64,000 nucleotides of DNA from Brevibacillus sp. JNUCC-41 (GCF_014844095.1 NZ_CP062163.1:1550001-1614000); one strand, 5' to 3'. Positions 8,807 to 17,643 are shown, counted from the first letter of the stretch. The notes: generated by a model from the letters alone, not told the origin. A program made the numbers and translations.

Positions 8807-9962
8807 AGAATTCGCGATAGGGATTTATCTTTTTTGTTTCAAAGTTTTATTCTCTATCTTTAAGCTTTTCCCTTTACATGACAAAACGACCTTTGTCACA
8901 TCATTCGGGGACAATTGCCAATATATCGCAGATGAAATGGACAAGCAGGACATTTCCGTTCAAAAAGTTTTTTTAATGAAATCAAGCAGTTCTATACAAG
9001 TTAGGGACGATGGGGAAACCATCGTCCTTCCGTTTGAATCAAAAAATATCATTGCCATGATCCGGTCGATTTATCATCTGGCTACATCAAAATGGATCAT
9101 CATCGATAATTATTTTGGCTTTCTTTCAGCCATTACATTCAAAAAGCAAGTGACATGTGTTCAAGTGTGGCATGCGGCAGGTGCCGTTAAGCAATTCGGG
9201 GCTAAGGACCCTTCCATTCAAAACCGTTCAGCCGGTGCAAGGAAAAGATTTTTAGAGGTATATAAAAAATTTGATTATGTTACGGCAGGTTCAGAAATAA
9301 TGGCAGGGATTTATCAGGAAAGCTTTCAACTGCCGGCATCCCATATTCTAAGGACTGGAATACCTCGGACCGACTTCTTCTTTAATGATGAATCAAAAAG
9401 AACTGCCCGTAATGCTTTACTGGCCAAGTATCCGGAACTTGAGCATAAGAAAATCATGTTATATGCCCCTACATTTCGTAATGACGGCTTGAACGACGGA
9501 GAGATTGCACTTGATTTGGAATTGCTCTTCAAGGAACTTCAGGACGAAAATTATGCGTTATTACTGAAACTGCATCCAGCTGTTAAAGCAGAGCATGATT
9601 TACAAGAGAAATTCCCGGGATTCATTTACCCTGTAATTAGTGAATTTCACGTTAATCAACTGCTGATCAGTACGGATCTTTTAATTACCGATTACTCATC
9701 GATACCATTTGAATTCTCTTTTTTGGGAAGACCCATGATATTCTTTGCATATGACTTAGAAAAGTATGTGCAGGAACGGGGGTTCTGGGAGGACTACTCT
9801 TCTTCCATGCCCGGACCCGTGGTATCTACCACAGAAGAGCTCTTAAGGGAAATCCGTACCGCCGATCATTCATTAATGAAGATCGCTTCCTTTAACCAAA
9901 AATGGAATGAATACTCCACGGGAAATTCAAGCAGGGATTTAGTTGATTTCCTTTTTAAATAA
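8799..9962 (+). CDS. tagB: TagB-like CDP-glycerol glycerophosphotransferase (primase candidate)
   Basis: Predicted to add the first glycerol phosphate from CDP-glycerol to the lipid-linked disaccharide in wall teichoic acid synthesis. From ATG 8799 it is 387 residues, close to TagB (381). Motifs: VQVWHAAGAVKQFG instead of the HGTPLKK of polymerases, then TGIPRTD, YAPTFRND and ITDYSSIPFEF. The HAAGA form is what I associate with TagB-type primases. The frame is open from 8682, but that part overlaps tagD. The ATG at 8799 overlaps the tagD stop and is the most likely start, though no strong ribosome site precedes it; ATG 8778 is an alternative. A terminator follows at once. Confidence 0.78.
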   Translation: MAKEFAIGIYLFCFKVLFSIFKLFPLHDKTTFVTSFGDNCQYIADEMDKQDISVQKVFLMKSSSSIQVRDDGETIVLPFESKNIIAMIRSIYHLATSKWIIIDNYFGFLSAITFKKQVTCVQVWHAAGAVKQFGAKDPSIQNRSAGARKRFLEVYKKFDYVTAGSEIMAGIYQESFQLPASHILRTGIPRTDFFFNDESKRTARNALLAKYPELEHKKIMLYAPTFRNDGLNDGEIALDLELLFKELQDENYALLLKLHPAVKAEHDLQEKFPGFIYPVISEFHVNQLLISTDLLITDYSSIPFEFSFLGRPMIFFAYDLEKYVQERGFWEDYSSSMPGPVVSTTEELLREIRTADHSLMKIASFNQKWNEYSTGNSSRDLVDFLFK

Positions 9963-9963
9963 A

Positions 9964-10002
9964 ACCACCCACTTCGAAAACGAAGTGGGTTTTCATTTTT
10001 TT
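9964..10002 (+). terminator. Terminator of the tagD-tagB unit
   Basis: CCCACTTCG, loop AAAA, CGAAGTGGG, then TTTTCATTTTTTT. It starts two bases after the stop of the TagB-like gene. Confidence 0.85.
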
Positions 10003-10161
10003 CATGCATACCTTAAAAACAGGTATAGTTTTACAGCAAATGACAAACGAAAACACAAAAATCCAAAATGTGAAAAAAGACTCACAATATAGAAAATATT
10101 GTAGATTACAATACTCAACCTCCACCAATATAAACCAGTAAAATAATACTATTTTCCCCAT

Positions 10162-10206
10162 GTAACAAAAATGTAATATGTTTATTCCCAAATAATTTGT
10201 TAGAAT
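10162..10206 (+). promoter_or_regulatory. Consensus WalR site and promoter of the LysM/NlpC-P60 hydrolase
   Basis: TGTAAC (10162-10167), AAAAA, TGTAAT (10173-10178) matches the published WalR (YycF) consensus TGTWAH-N5-TGTWAH at every position. A -10-like TAGAAT lies at 10201-10206, which puts the WalR site directly upstream of the -35 position, where activation is expected. WalR is known to activate wall hydrolase genes such as lytE and cwlO. Confidence 0.6.
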
Positions 10207-10237
10207 AGGGAAAAAGACATATTTGAGGTGGAAAACC

Positions 10238-11272
10238 GTGAAAAAAAGTGTTGTCGCATTTTCGACATTAGCCATTTTATCTTCGACTTTTGTTTCTCCT
10301 GCCCTTGCCGGTACATATACAGTTAAAAGCGGTGATAACTTAAGTAAAATCGCCCAGAAGCATAATACGACGGTAAAAGACTTAAAACAGCTTAATAACT
10401 TAAAATCAGACTTTTTGAGAATCAATCAGAAATTAATTACACCCAACTCCACAACAACATCAAATGCTTCTTCTGTTTCCGTGAAAAAAACAAATAAAAC
10501 CACATATACCATTGTTTCAGGTGATACCTTAACAAGGATAGCAAACAAGCATAACCTTACACTTGCTGAATTGATGAAAATGAATAACTTAAAATCCGAT
10601 AGAATTTATGCAGGCGCCAAACTTATCGTATCTAAATCAACCACCACCACCACCATTGATTTACCAGGCAGCTCCAAACCATCCAATGTGACACAGACCC
10701 CAGCCAATTCGTCTATATACATAGTGGTAAAAGGTGATACCCTTTCTAAGATTTCCAAGGAAACTAACTTGTCTGTAGCCCAGCTTAAATCAATCAACTC
10801 GTTAAAGTCCGATTTAATCAGAGTGGGTCAAAAACTAAAATTAAGTAAATCGGCAAGCACTGCAGATAATAACGATGTTGGAAAAGTGGAAGCCCCAAGT
10901 TCGGGGAACAAAGTGGCCAAGCTCGTTTCCGAAGCAAAGAAGTTAATTGGTACACCTTATTCGTGGGCGGGTGCCTCCCCATCAGGTTTCGATTGCAGCG
11001 GATTTATTTACTATACGTTCAAGAAAGCTGGGTATGATATTCCGAGGCTTTCATCTTCCACATATTATGATATGGGTAAAAAAGTTACTTCACCGAAAGC
11101 CGGCGATCTTATCTTCTTTGCAACTGGTTCCAATAAATCAGTGGTAAACCATATGGGAATCTACTTGGGCGGCGGGGAATTCATTCATGCCTCATCAAGT
11201 AAGGGAGTAACAATCAGTGCCACTTCAAACTCTTATTTCAAAAGTAAATTCATCGGTTATAGAAGTTTATAA
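10238..11272 (+). CDS. LysM-domain NlpC/P60 peptidoglycan endopeptidase (LytE/LytF/CwlS type)
   Basis: Secreted D,L-endopeptidase that cuts the peptide stems of peptidoglycan. From GTG 10238 it is 344 residues. Order: signal peptide (about 1-26, ending SPALAG), LysM 1 (27-68, YTVKSGDNLSKIAQKHN), a Ser/Thr-rich linker, LysM 2 (about 89-132), linker, LysM 3 (about 156-198), linker, and the NlpC/P60 domain (about 225-344). Catalytic residues are visible: Cys in FDCSGF, His in NHMGIY and His in FIHASS. GAGGTGG precedes the GTG by 6 bases, which favours it over the upstream TTG. A perfect WalR box lies upstream. The gene stands alone between terminators. Confidence 0.92.
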   Translation: MKKSVVAFSTLAILSSTFVSPALAGTYTVKSGDNLSKIAQKHNTTVKDLKQLNNLKSDFLRINQKLITPNSTTTSNASSVSVKKTNKTTYTIVSGDTLTRIANKHNLTLAELMKMNNLKSDRIYAGAKLIVSKSTTTTTIDLPGSSKPSNVTQTPANSSIYIVVKGDTLSKISKETNLSVAQLKSINSLKSDLIRVGQKLKLSKSASTADNNDVGKVEAPSSGNKVAKLVSEAKKLIGTPYSWAGASPSGFDCSGFIYYTFKKAGYDIPRLSSSTYYDMGKKVTSPKAGDLIFFATGSNKSVVNHMGIYLGGGEFIHASSSKGVTISATSNSYFKSKFIGYRSL

Positions 11273-11279
11273 GATTTTC

Positions 11280-11315
11280 TTGCCAGACTTTCCTCTTAAA
11301 GTCTGGCAATTTCAT
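11280..11315 (+). terminator. Terminator of the LysM/NlpC-P60 gene
   Basis: TGCCAGACTTT, short loop, AAAGTCTGGCA, then TTTC. The U-run is short, but a second hairpin follows about 70 bases on. Confidence 0.7.
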
Positions 11316-11381
11316 GCAAAAGTATCATAGTTTATCTATCTCTGGACTATAGAATTTACAAAACATTCGAATGATTTGCCA

Positions 11382-11420
11382 ACGAAGGAATTCGGTTTCT
11401 CTAGAATCCTTCGTTTTTTT
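11382..11420 (+). terminator. Second, stronger terminator downstream
   Basis: ACGAAGGA-ATTC pairs with GAA-TCCTTCGT, followed by TTTTTTT. It insulates the LCP gene from read-through. Confidence 0.75.
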
Positions 11421-11473
11421 GGATGAAAAAAGGTAAATATGCACTCTAAGTACAAAAAGAAACTATTCTATTT

Positions 11474-11504
11474 TTGACAAAAAAAAGGTATAGTTAAAAA
11501 TACC
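11474..11504 (+). promoter_or_regulatory. Candidate promoter region of the LCP gene
   Basis: A perfect TTGACA -35 at 11474-11479 is followed at 16 bases by the weak -10 candidate AAAAAT. Across the spacer and -10 lies an inverted repeat GGTAT (11487) / ATACC (11500-11504), which could be an operator. The pairing of elements is uncertain. Confidence 0.35.
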
Positions 11505-11561
11505 GACTAGGTACTTTTTCACACCTTCCATTTTGTGGAATGGTTAAGGGAGGAATATTAG

Positions 11562-12488
11562 ATGAGATCCGAACATAAAAAAAAGAAAAAGAAACGCAAA
11601 ACGTTTAAAATAATCGGCTTCACCCTTCTTATCCTTTTCATTGGCGCAGGTATTTATGGCGCTTCCGTTTATCAATCATTGGCCGGTGCAATCAGCACCA
11701 TGCAGGGTACAGCCCATAAAACGGATAAGCGAGTAGAGGACATCAAGTTCAAAAACAAAGATCCATTTTCATTACTAATTCTTGGTGTGGATGAAAGAAA
11801 GAATGACTCAGGTCGATCAGATACGATGATTGTCATGACGGTTAATCCTAAAAAGGAATCGATTGAGTTATTGAGTTTACCGAGAGATACCCGTACGGAG
11901 ATCATCGGTAAAGGTACAACCGATAAAATGAACCATGCCTATGCATATGGCGGAATTGCCATGTCTATAAATACAGTGGAAGCCTATTTGGATATTCCGA
12001 TTGATTATTACGTCAAAATGAATATGGAAGGCTTTCAGGATATTGTGAATTCTGTTGGTGGTGTCACAGTCGATAATGATATGGACCTTGCCTATAAAGG
12101 ATATACCTTCAACAAAGGCACAATCGACTTAAATGGTAAAGAGGCCTTGATTTATTCCCGGATCCGTAAAGAAGATCCCCGCGGGGATTATGGACGGCAA
12201 ATGCGGCAACGCCAAGTTATCCAAGCTGTCATGAAAAAAGGGGCAAGCCTTTCAACTCTTACCAATTATGACGATATATTCGAAGCCCTAGGTAAAAACG
12301 TGGAAACTAATTTAAGTTTCAATGAAATGTTAAGTATCCAAAATAACTACAAATCATCCCTTAAAAATATTGAACAATATACACTTGAAGGTGACAATCA
12401 ACGGGTAAACGGCATTTGGTACAATATCGTTCCAGAAGAAACAAAACTAGAAGCCCAAAATCGTGTGAAAGCACATCTGGGATTATAA
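11562..12488 (+). CDS. LytR-CpsA-Psr (LCP) family wall polymer ligase
   Basis: Membrane-anchored enzyme that transfers teichoic acid or another glycopolymer from its lipid carrier to peptidoglycan. Its 308 residues are typical of TagT/TagU/TagV. A very Lys-rich N-terminus (KKKKKRK) leads into one membrane segment (about 17-37); the LCP domain follows outside: LLILGVDERKNDSGRSDTM, SLPRDTRTEI with the Arg residues that bind the pyrophosphate lipid, and SRIRKEDPRGDYGRQMRQRQ. Start ATG with AAGGGAGG upstream. Sitting beside tagD, the TagB-like gene and the LtaS-like gene fits wall polymer attachment. Which of TagT, TagU or TagV it matches best cannot be told by eye. Confidence 0.92.
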   Translation: MRSEHKKKKKKRKTFKIIGFTLLILFIGAGIYGASVYQSLAGAISTMQGTAHKTDKRVEDIKFKNKDPFSLLILGVDERKNDSGRSDTMIVMTVNPKKESIELLSLPRDTRTEIIGKGTTDKMNHAYAYGGIAMSINTVEAYLDIPIDYYVKMNMEGFQDIVNSVGGVTVDNDMDLAYKGYTFNKGTIDLNGKEALIYSRIRKEDPRGDYGRQMRQRQVIQAVMKKGASLSTLTNYDDIFEALGKNVETNLSFNEMLSIQNNYKSSLKNIEQYTLEGDNQRVNGIWYNIVPEETKLEAQNRVKAHLGL

Positions 12489-12493
12489 TGGAT

Positions 12494-12528
12494 GGAGGAT
12501 GGCTTTTATCAGTCATCCTCTTTTTTTA
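12494..12528. terminator. Bidirectional terminator between the LCP and LtaS-like genes
   Basis: GAGGATG ... CATCCTC followed by TTTTTTT on the plus strand. The stop codon of the minus-strand LtaS-like gene lies inside the loop, so the convergent genes share the hairpin; the minus-strand U-run is weak. Confidence 0.7.
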
Positions 12529-14296
12529 CCTTTTTCCCAATTGTTTTAAAGTAATCTGAACGTATCACTTGATCACTCAGTTCGATCTCCTTTTGGTCTT
12601 CAGATGAAAAACCATCGGCCTTGCCTTCCCCATTTATTTTCATTTGAGAACCATAATCCCCTTTCAATATCAAAGCATCGCCTTCATCGCCATTCAGCAT
12701 GCTCTCTCCAAAGTACGAAGAACTCTTAATATTGAACAGATCATATAGAGTTGGCAGAATATCGATTTGGCCCGCTACCTTATCAATCGTTCTTCCTTCC
12801 ATACCCTCCTGATAAATGATCACGGGAATGGGCATATACTTTTCAATCCACTCTTCATCGCTAATTTTACTGCCGTAATACGCTTCCACCTCGTGTTTAT
12901 CTTTTAAAAATAGGCCATCATGATCTCCGTATATGACAATCACGCTGTCTTTCATTTTCCCGTCATCCTTCAACTTCTTTATGAGATCCCCGATGGCTGT
13001 ATCTGTATAATGAATCGCTTCAAAATATTTGGTCAGGTAACTGTTCTCTTTTCCTGCTTCAGGCTTCAATGTTATCTGTTCTTCCGGCAGTGAAAAAGGT
13101 ACATGGCTGGTCAAAGTAACGAAAAAGGCGTAATAGGGATTTCGTTTATCTTTTAAGAAATCATAGCTTTGATTGAAGAAACTGCGGTCTCCCAAGCCCA
13201 TCGAAATCATCTCATCCTGCTGCATATCCTCTATGGAAAGATAGTCATCAAACCCTAACGAGGGATATGCATGCTGCCTATTCCAAAAGTCTTCTTCATC
13301 TCCGTGAAAAGCAAAACTTTGATAATCCGACTTCTTTAATTCCCTAGCAAGACCTGGAAAATCATTATAAGGGAATCGAAAAAAGGTCGCACCTTGCTTT
13401 AAAGGAAAAAGACCGGTATTCACAATAAGTTCTCCGTCAGATGAATTTCCAAATACCGTCTGTGGATATACATTCGGGAAGTACAATCCCCCTTTCGCCA
13501 GTTCATTCATGAATGGCGTGACCTCCTGCCCGGCACTGCTTTGAAATAGCGGAAACGACTGCAAAGATTCCACCTGGATGATAATCAGATTCTTCCCCTC
13601 CAAGGATCCGGAATGGACATTCTCCTTTCTTTTCTTATGATTGAAGTAATCAGAGACGGCCTTCTTATCTTCCGAGGACATTCCATGCCTTCCCGAGTCA
13701 ATAAAATAGGCATATGTATCTAATGCGTGATGACCGATAGGACCCCAGTTTCGCAAGAAGGTATTCGCCTCATAACGCCGGGTTATATCCACTTTGTCGA
13801 AAAAGATATTCTTGACCGGCTTTAATCCTGCTATCATCAGGAATATTACGGCCGGCACTAGTGCCATATGCTTGAGGGGGTATTTTTTCTTTACAAATGA
13901 TTCAGCAATTGGGATGCCTACCAGAAGAAAGATTGCATCCTTCATTTCCATCATACTGAATATACTTTCACCTAGCCCATTCAGATTGCTTTTTTGCATC
14001 CACATATAGGAAGTTAAAGGTGTCGAATAATAACGATAAAACCAGATGTCCCCAAGGAAAAAGACCATGATCAAAAGAAGGAAAACTGAAAAAATGATGC
14101 CTTTTACGATTCGGTTCGTTATCCATTCCTTCAAATAAACAATAAAACCGGCAACACCGATGATTATCGTAATGATTCCAATAGAAAGATCGTTACCCAT
14201 CCTATTATTCGTATAAGTGAAAAGTATGGCCACGATTGAAAATGACAATATCTCAAATAGCCTCTCCTTTAATCGTTGATTCAGGTTATTATTCAT
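12509..14296 (-). CDS. LtaS-like lipoteichoic acid synthase/primase family protein
   Basis: Polytopic membrane protein with an extracellular sulfatase-fold domain, predicted to use phosphatidylglycerol to build or prime lipoteichoic acid. 595 residues: about five membrane segments (15-35, 36-55, 62-82, 115-130, 140-160), then the catalytic domain from about 225. Expected residues are present: Glu in IIIQVES, FWNR, His in TSHVPF, and the metal pair in YGDHDG. The nucleophile motif, GKTSDSE in LtaS, reads GNSSDGE, so the catalytic Thr is replaced by Ser. B. subtilis has four paralogues (LtaS, YfnI, YqgS, YvgJ); by impression this is closest to the primase YvgJ, but that is not proven. Confidence 0.85.
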   Translation of the reverse strand: MNNNLNQRLKERLFEILSFSIVAILFTYTNNRMGNDLSIGIITIIIGVAGFIVYLKEWITNRIVKGIIFSVFLLLIMVFFLGDIWFYRYYSTPLTSYMWMQKSNLNGLGESIFSMMEMKDAIFLLVGIPIAESFVKKKYPLKHMALVPAVIFLMIAGLKPVKNIFFDKVDITRRYEANTFLRNWGPIGHHALDTYAYFIDSGRHGMSSEDKKAVSDYFNHKKRKENVHSGSLEGKNLIIIQVESLQSFPLFQSSAGQEVTPFMNELAKGGLYFPNVYPQTVFGNSSDGELIVNTGLFPLKQGATFFRFPYNDFPGLARELKKSDYQSFAFHGDEEDFWNRQHAYPSLGFDDYLSIEDMQQDEMISMGLGDRSFFNQSYDFLKDKRNPYYAFFVTLTSHVPFSLPEEQITLKPEAGKENSYLTKYFEAIHYTDTAIGDLIKKLKDDGKMKDSVIVIYGDHDGLFLKDKHEVEAYYGSKISDEEWIEKYMPIPVIIYQEGMEGRTIDKVAGQIDILPTLYDLFNIKSSSYFGESMLNGDEGDALILKGDYGSQMKINGEGKADGFSSEDQKEIELSDQVIRSDYFKTIGKKVKKEDD

Positions 14297-14450
14297 GCTC
14301 CTGCCACTTTCCTCTTCATTATTTCCAAGCCTTAGTACTGCCTGATTGCGGAAGATTACTTATAAATATTACTTAGCGTTGCCATTTATGAGAAATTGCA
14401 CACAGAAAACAGCATAAATATTTGGCACTAATGACTTCCCTAATAAACAA

Positions 14451-14486
14451 AAAGCCTTCATCACTAAAAGGATGAGGGCTGGGCTT
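14451..14486 (-). terminator. Terminator of the secA2-SLAP operon
   Basis: The minus strand reads GCCCTCATCC, loop, GATGAAGGC, then TTTTTG. It lies 60 bases beyond the stop of the SLAP gene; one stem mismatch. Confidence 0.65.
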
Positions 14487-14545
14487 TGCTTTGGCACTCC
14501 GGCAAAAAAGCTACAGATTGCCGCTAGATTCATGCTGTTGTTTTC

Positions 14546-15007
14546 CTACTTTCCATTCCATTCAAAAGCAATCTTCCAACCTTCATCAGGAATCGATTCC
14601 GCCAACATATCTTCTTCCTCGAATAAGAAACGCCATGGCATGCTTGAGAGTGCTGGAATCTCACCAAGCTCTGTAAGATCGAATGTCTTTTTTGCGAGGA
14701 ATTTTCCATCTCCATCAACTAACAGTAAATCCACGATATCAAACCTGACAGCTTTCTCTATTGAATTTCGCAGAAAAGCCACTATGATTACATCATCTTC
14801 CACCCTGGTCAGTTTGATGCCTGATATTGAAATTTGGTTCGGTTTTAATGTAGGCAGCCTTTTATGGTGGAATTTATATACATATTCCTCTTGCTTGGAA
14901 ATTTCCCACCCTTTGTTAAACACTAGGGCAGTATGAATGGTGTCATCCTGATTTAACAACTCATGTACATCTGAAGCTGCATTATCCCTTTTTCCAAATA
15001 AACTCAT
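14546..15007 (-). CDS. SLAP-domain protein, accessory Sec system S-layer assembly partner of SecA2
   Basis: 153-residue soluble protein with one SLAP domain: VFNKGWEISKQEEYVYKF, LPTLKPNQISISGIKL, a VAFLRNS strand and LGEIPALSSMPWRFLF are the conserved stretches I recognise from SlaP-like proteins. No signal peptide or membrane segment. In Bacillus anthracis SlaP works with SecA2 to export S-layer proteins; SlaP there is larger, so this may be a one-domain form. The ATG overlaps the last four bases of secA2, so the two are translationally coupled and must act together. Neighbouring genes encode no S-layer (SLH) protein, so the cargo is unknown. Confidence 0.75.
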   Translation of the reverse strand: MSLFGKRDNAASDVHELLNQDDTIHTALVFNKGWEISKQEEYVYKFHHKRLPTLKPNQISISGIKLTRVEDDVIIVAFLRNSIEKAVRFDIVDLLLVDGDGKFLAKKTFDLTELGEIPALSSMPWRFLFEEEDMLAESIPDEGWKIAFEWNGK

Positions 15008-17382
15008 CGTTCCTCCCCCTCCAAAGCAGCTCGATCTTCCTGATTGCTTTTCATATATTCCATAAAACGGATGCTTATCTCCGACTCTATTTTACTTAAT
15101 AGAAGGTTGAATTGACTGAGAGCCGCTTTTTCAAACAGTGTATATGGGTCCTGCTGACCATATCCGCTTAAACCAATGCCTTCCTTCAGACTGTTCATTT
15201 CATCTAAATGGTTCATCCAATTTGTATCAATATGCTGCAGCATGAAAGCACGTAACTGGTTTCCCCATTCTGCATCATTTTGAAAGGCCATCAGCCTCGA
15301 TTCCAATTCACCTAAAGCATCCAACGCTTTTCCTTCAATTTGACCATCTGGATCCTGAAATTCACTTGCTTGCCAACCTAACGACAGGAAAACATGGGAA
15401 AGCTCTTCAATATAGGCAGAGGAAACAGGTTCAACCATATGTTCAGGATAATATTTCACTGTGAGCCGAGTAATGTATTTTTCGATATATTCAAGTAAAA
15501 TGGCCGGCATCCTTCCAAGGTCCATATCAAGTATCCGATCTCTCATTGCATAGATGATTTTACTCTGCTCATTTAATGAATGTTCTAACTTCAATAGATG
15601 GTAACGGCTTGATTGATGCATCTGCTCTACCGTTTTCTGAACCATTTTAACGAATTTATCAGGTGCAGGGCTTAGCACCAATCCATTTTCATCCGTTTTG
15701 ATTTTCTTGATATAACGCCCGATTTCTTCTTCATCATAGTAATCAAACAAATCATCTTCCAAAGAAATGATGAATTGTGTTGAACCAGGATCACCCTGCC
15801 GGCCTGAACGCCCTCTTAGCTGCATATCGATCCGGCGGCTTTCGTGTCGCTCCGTACCGATAATATGAAGGCCGCCCAATTCCTTGACATCATTCGCAAG
15901 TAATATATCCGTTCCTCTCCCAGCCATGTTCGTAGCCAGCATCACTTGATTTTTTTGCCCGGCATTCGCGATGATTTCCGCTTCATCCGCTTCCGTCTTC
16001 GCATTAAGGATTTGATGTTTGATATTGCCCTTCTTTAGTTGAACTGAAATTTTTTCAGATTGCTCAATGGAGGTCGTCCCGATCAGAATAGGTCTGCCTC
16101 CATCATGAATCCGTTTTACTTCCGAGACGATTTTGTTGATTTTACTAGTTTCATCTTTATAAATCAAATCAACCTCATCAACTCGAATGATGGGCTCATT
16201 AGTTGGAATTTCAATGACCGGGAGCTGATATATTTCCTGGAATTCAGACTTTGATGGCATGGCACTGCCTGTCATCCCAGACATTGAATGATATAATCGA
16301 AAATAATTTTGGACGGTAATCATGGCCTGTGTTTCATTCTCTTCGGAAATCTCCAGTCCCTCTTTTGCCTCAATCGCTTGATGAAGCCCATCACTGAAGC
16401 TTCTCCCTTCCATCACCCTGCCTGTGAATTTATCGATGATTGCAACTCTTCCATCGATGACAATGTAGTCCGCATCCAATTTCATGATTGCATGAGCTTT
16501 TAGCGCCTGTGTAACATTATGTAATAACTCTTGATGTTCCATTCCATACAGATTGTCGATACCAAAGGCCTCTTCAATCTTGGTGGACCCTTGATCCGTA
16601 AAATAGGCAGACCTTGACTCGCCGAAAATCTCGTAATCATCATTTTCTAAAAATGTCTTCATGATTTGTGCCGTGATTTGGTGAAGCTCGGTTCCGTCGC
16701 TTGCCCTGCCCGCAATGATTAATGGTGTCCTCGCTTCATCAATCAAGATGCTGTCAATCTCATCGACGATGGCAAATCGGTGTCCTCTCTGAACCTTGTC
16801 TTCTCTTCGGTAAACCATATTATCACGTAAATAATCAAACCCGAACTCTGTTGCCGTTCCATACGTGATATCTGCGGCATACGCTTCACGTTTTGCGGAA
16901 GGCCCCATCTGGGAAATGTTCAAACCAACCGTCAACCCTAGAAATTCATGAATTTGTCCCATTAACTCCATATCACGTCTGGCCAAATATTCATTGGCCG
17001 TAATGATATGGACACCATTACCATACAGTGCATGTAAATAGCTAGGCAAAGTAGAGACAAGCGTCTTACCCTCGCCCGTATTCATTTGTGCGATGCCCCT
17101 TTCACTCAGGACAAAACCGCCTGCAAGCTGAACATCATGGTGCCTAAGATTCAATACTCGTTTAGAAGCCTCCCTCACGACAGCAAAAGCATCTGCTTGT
17201 ATATCCAATATATTGTCACCAGCATCCAATACGCTTTTAAATCTATCCTTCATTCCGCTTAATTCCAGATCTGAATAACTTTCATATTTACCCTCTAGCC
17301 GATTCACATCTTCTACCAACTTATAAATTCTCTTTAAGTCTTTAGAACCTTCTTTGAAGAACTTTTTCATACTGGATAGCAT
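15004..17382 (-). CDS. secA2: Accessory Sec translocase ATPase SecA2
   Basis: Motor ATPase for export of a subset of secreted proteins. 792 residues with SecA architecture: Walker A QMNTGEGKT (about residue 101-109), DEIDSILIDEARTPLI (DEAD-like motif), the preprotein crosslinking region, and the second motor half with RRIDMQLRGRSGRQGDPGST. The C-terminal Cys-rich zinc tail that binds SecB and lipids in housekeeping SecA is absent; the protein ends EDRAALEGEER. That absence, plus the coupled SLAP gene, argues for SecA2 rather than SecA1. Start ATG 17382 with AGGAGAG upstream; ATG at codon 5 is an alternative. Confidence 0.93.
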   Translation of the reverse strand: MLSSMKKFFKEGSKDLKRIYKLVEDVNRLEGKYESYSDLELSGMKDRFKSVLDAGDNILDIQADAFAVVREASKRVLNLRHHDVQLAGGFVLSERGIAQMNTGEGKTLVSTLPSYLHALYGNGVHIITANEYLARRDMELMGQIHEFLGLTVGLNISQMGPSAKREAYAADITYGTATEFGFDYLRDNMVYRREDKVQRGHRFAIVDEIDSILIDEARTPLIIAGRASDGTELHQITAQIMKTFLENDDYEIFGESRSAYFTDQGSTKIEEAFGIDNLYGMEHQELLHNVTQALKAHAIMKLDADYIVIDGRVAIIDKFTGRVMEGRSFSDGLHQAIEAKEGLEISEENETQAMITVQNYFRLYHSMSGMTGSAMPSKSEFQEIYQLPVIEIPTNEPIIRVDEVDLIYKDETSKINKIVSEVKRIHDGGRPILIGTTSIEQSEKISVQLKKGNIKHQILNAKTEADEAEIIANAGQKNQVMLATNMAGRGTDILLANDVKELGGLHIIGTERHESRRIDMQLRGRSGRQGDPGSTQFIISLEDDLFDYYDEEEIGRYIKKIKTDENGLVLSPAPDKFVKMVQKTVEQMHQSSRYHLLKLEHSLNEQSKIIYAMRDRILDMDLGRMPAILLEYIEKYITRLTVKYYPEHMVEPVSSAYIEELSHVFLSLGWQASEFQDPDGQIEGKALDALGELESRLMAFQNDAEWGNQLRAFMLQHIDTNWMNHLDEMNSLKEGIGLSGYGQQDPYTLFEKAALSQFNLLLSKIESEISIRFMEYMKSNQEDRAALEGEER

Positions 17383-17530
17383 AGGGTTTTCTCTCCTATT
17401 AATTCAATTGAACTTTAGTGAAATTATATCAGTTAAATATTTACTGTTTATTAATTATCACCTTCATATAGTAATTATATAGAAATCCTTTATTTTTTTG
17501 AAAGATAAATTACGTAAAAAGCGGCTGGAT

Positions 17531-17595
17531 GCCCTTCCATAAAGGGCGCTAAAAAGATTAGCTCCATCCTGAAAATCAGGGAGGGGATTTTTTAT
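17531..17595 (+). promoter_or_regulatory. Structured leader with terminator before the alkaline phosphatase gene
   Basis: Three hairpins in 60 bases: GCCCTT (17531) with AAGGGC (17542); GCTAA (17548) with TTAGC (17558); CCTGA (17568) with TCAGG (17576), extended by flanking CC/GG pairs and followed by six Ts at 17588-17593. The upstream GGATG at 17527 could instead pair with CATCC at 17565, giving an alternative fold. A terminator 50 bases before a start codon suggests attenuation or a riboswitch. It matches no riboswitch consensus I can recall. Confidence 0.45.
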
Positions 17596-17643
17596 CGATT
17601 TAAACAAATAATAGGAAGACTTTCAAACACTGGAGGATTACAG

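Noticed and set aside
9955..10425. Minus-strand frame of 156 codons
   Set aside because: It runs over a terminator, the WalR site and the start of the hydrolase gene; composition is hydrophobic by antisense chance, no ribosome site.
13794..14009. Plus-strand frame of 71 codons
   Set aside because: Antisense to the membrane part of the LtaS-like gene.
14472..14936. Plus-strand frame of 154 codons
   Set aside because: It is antisense to the SLAP gene, whose overlap with secA2 and family match are clear.
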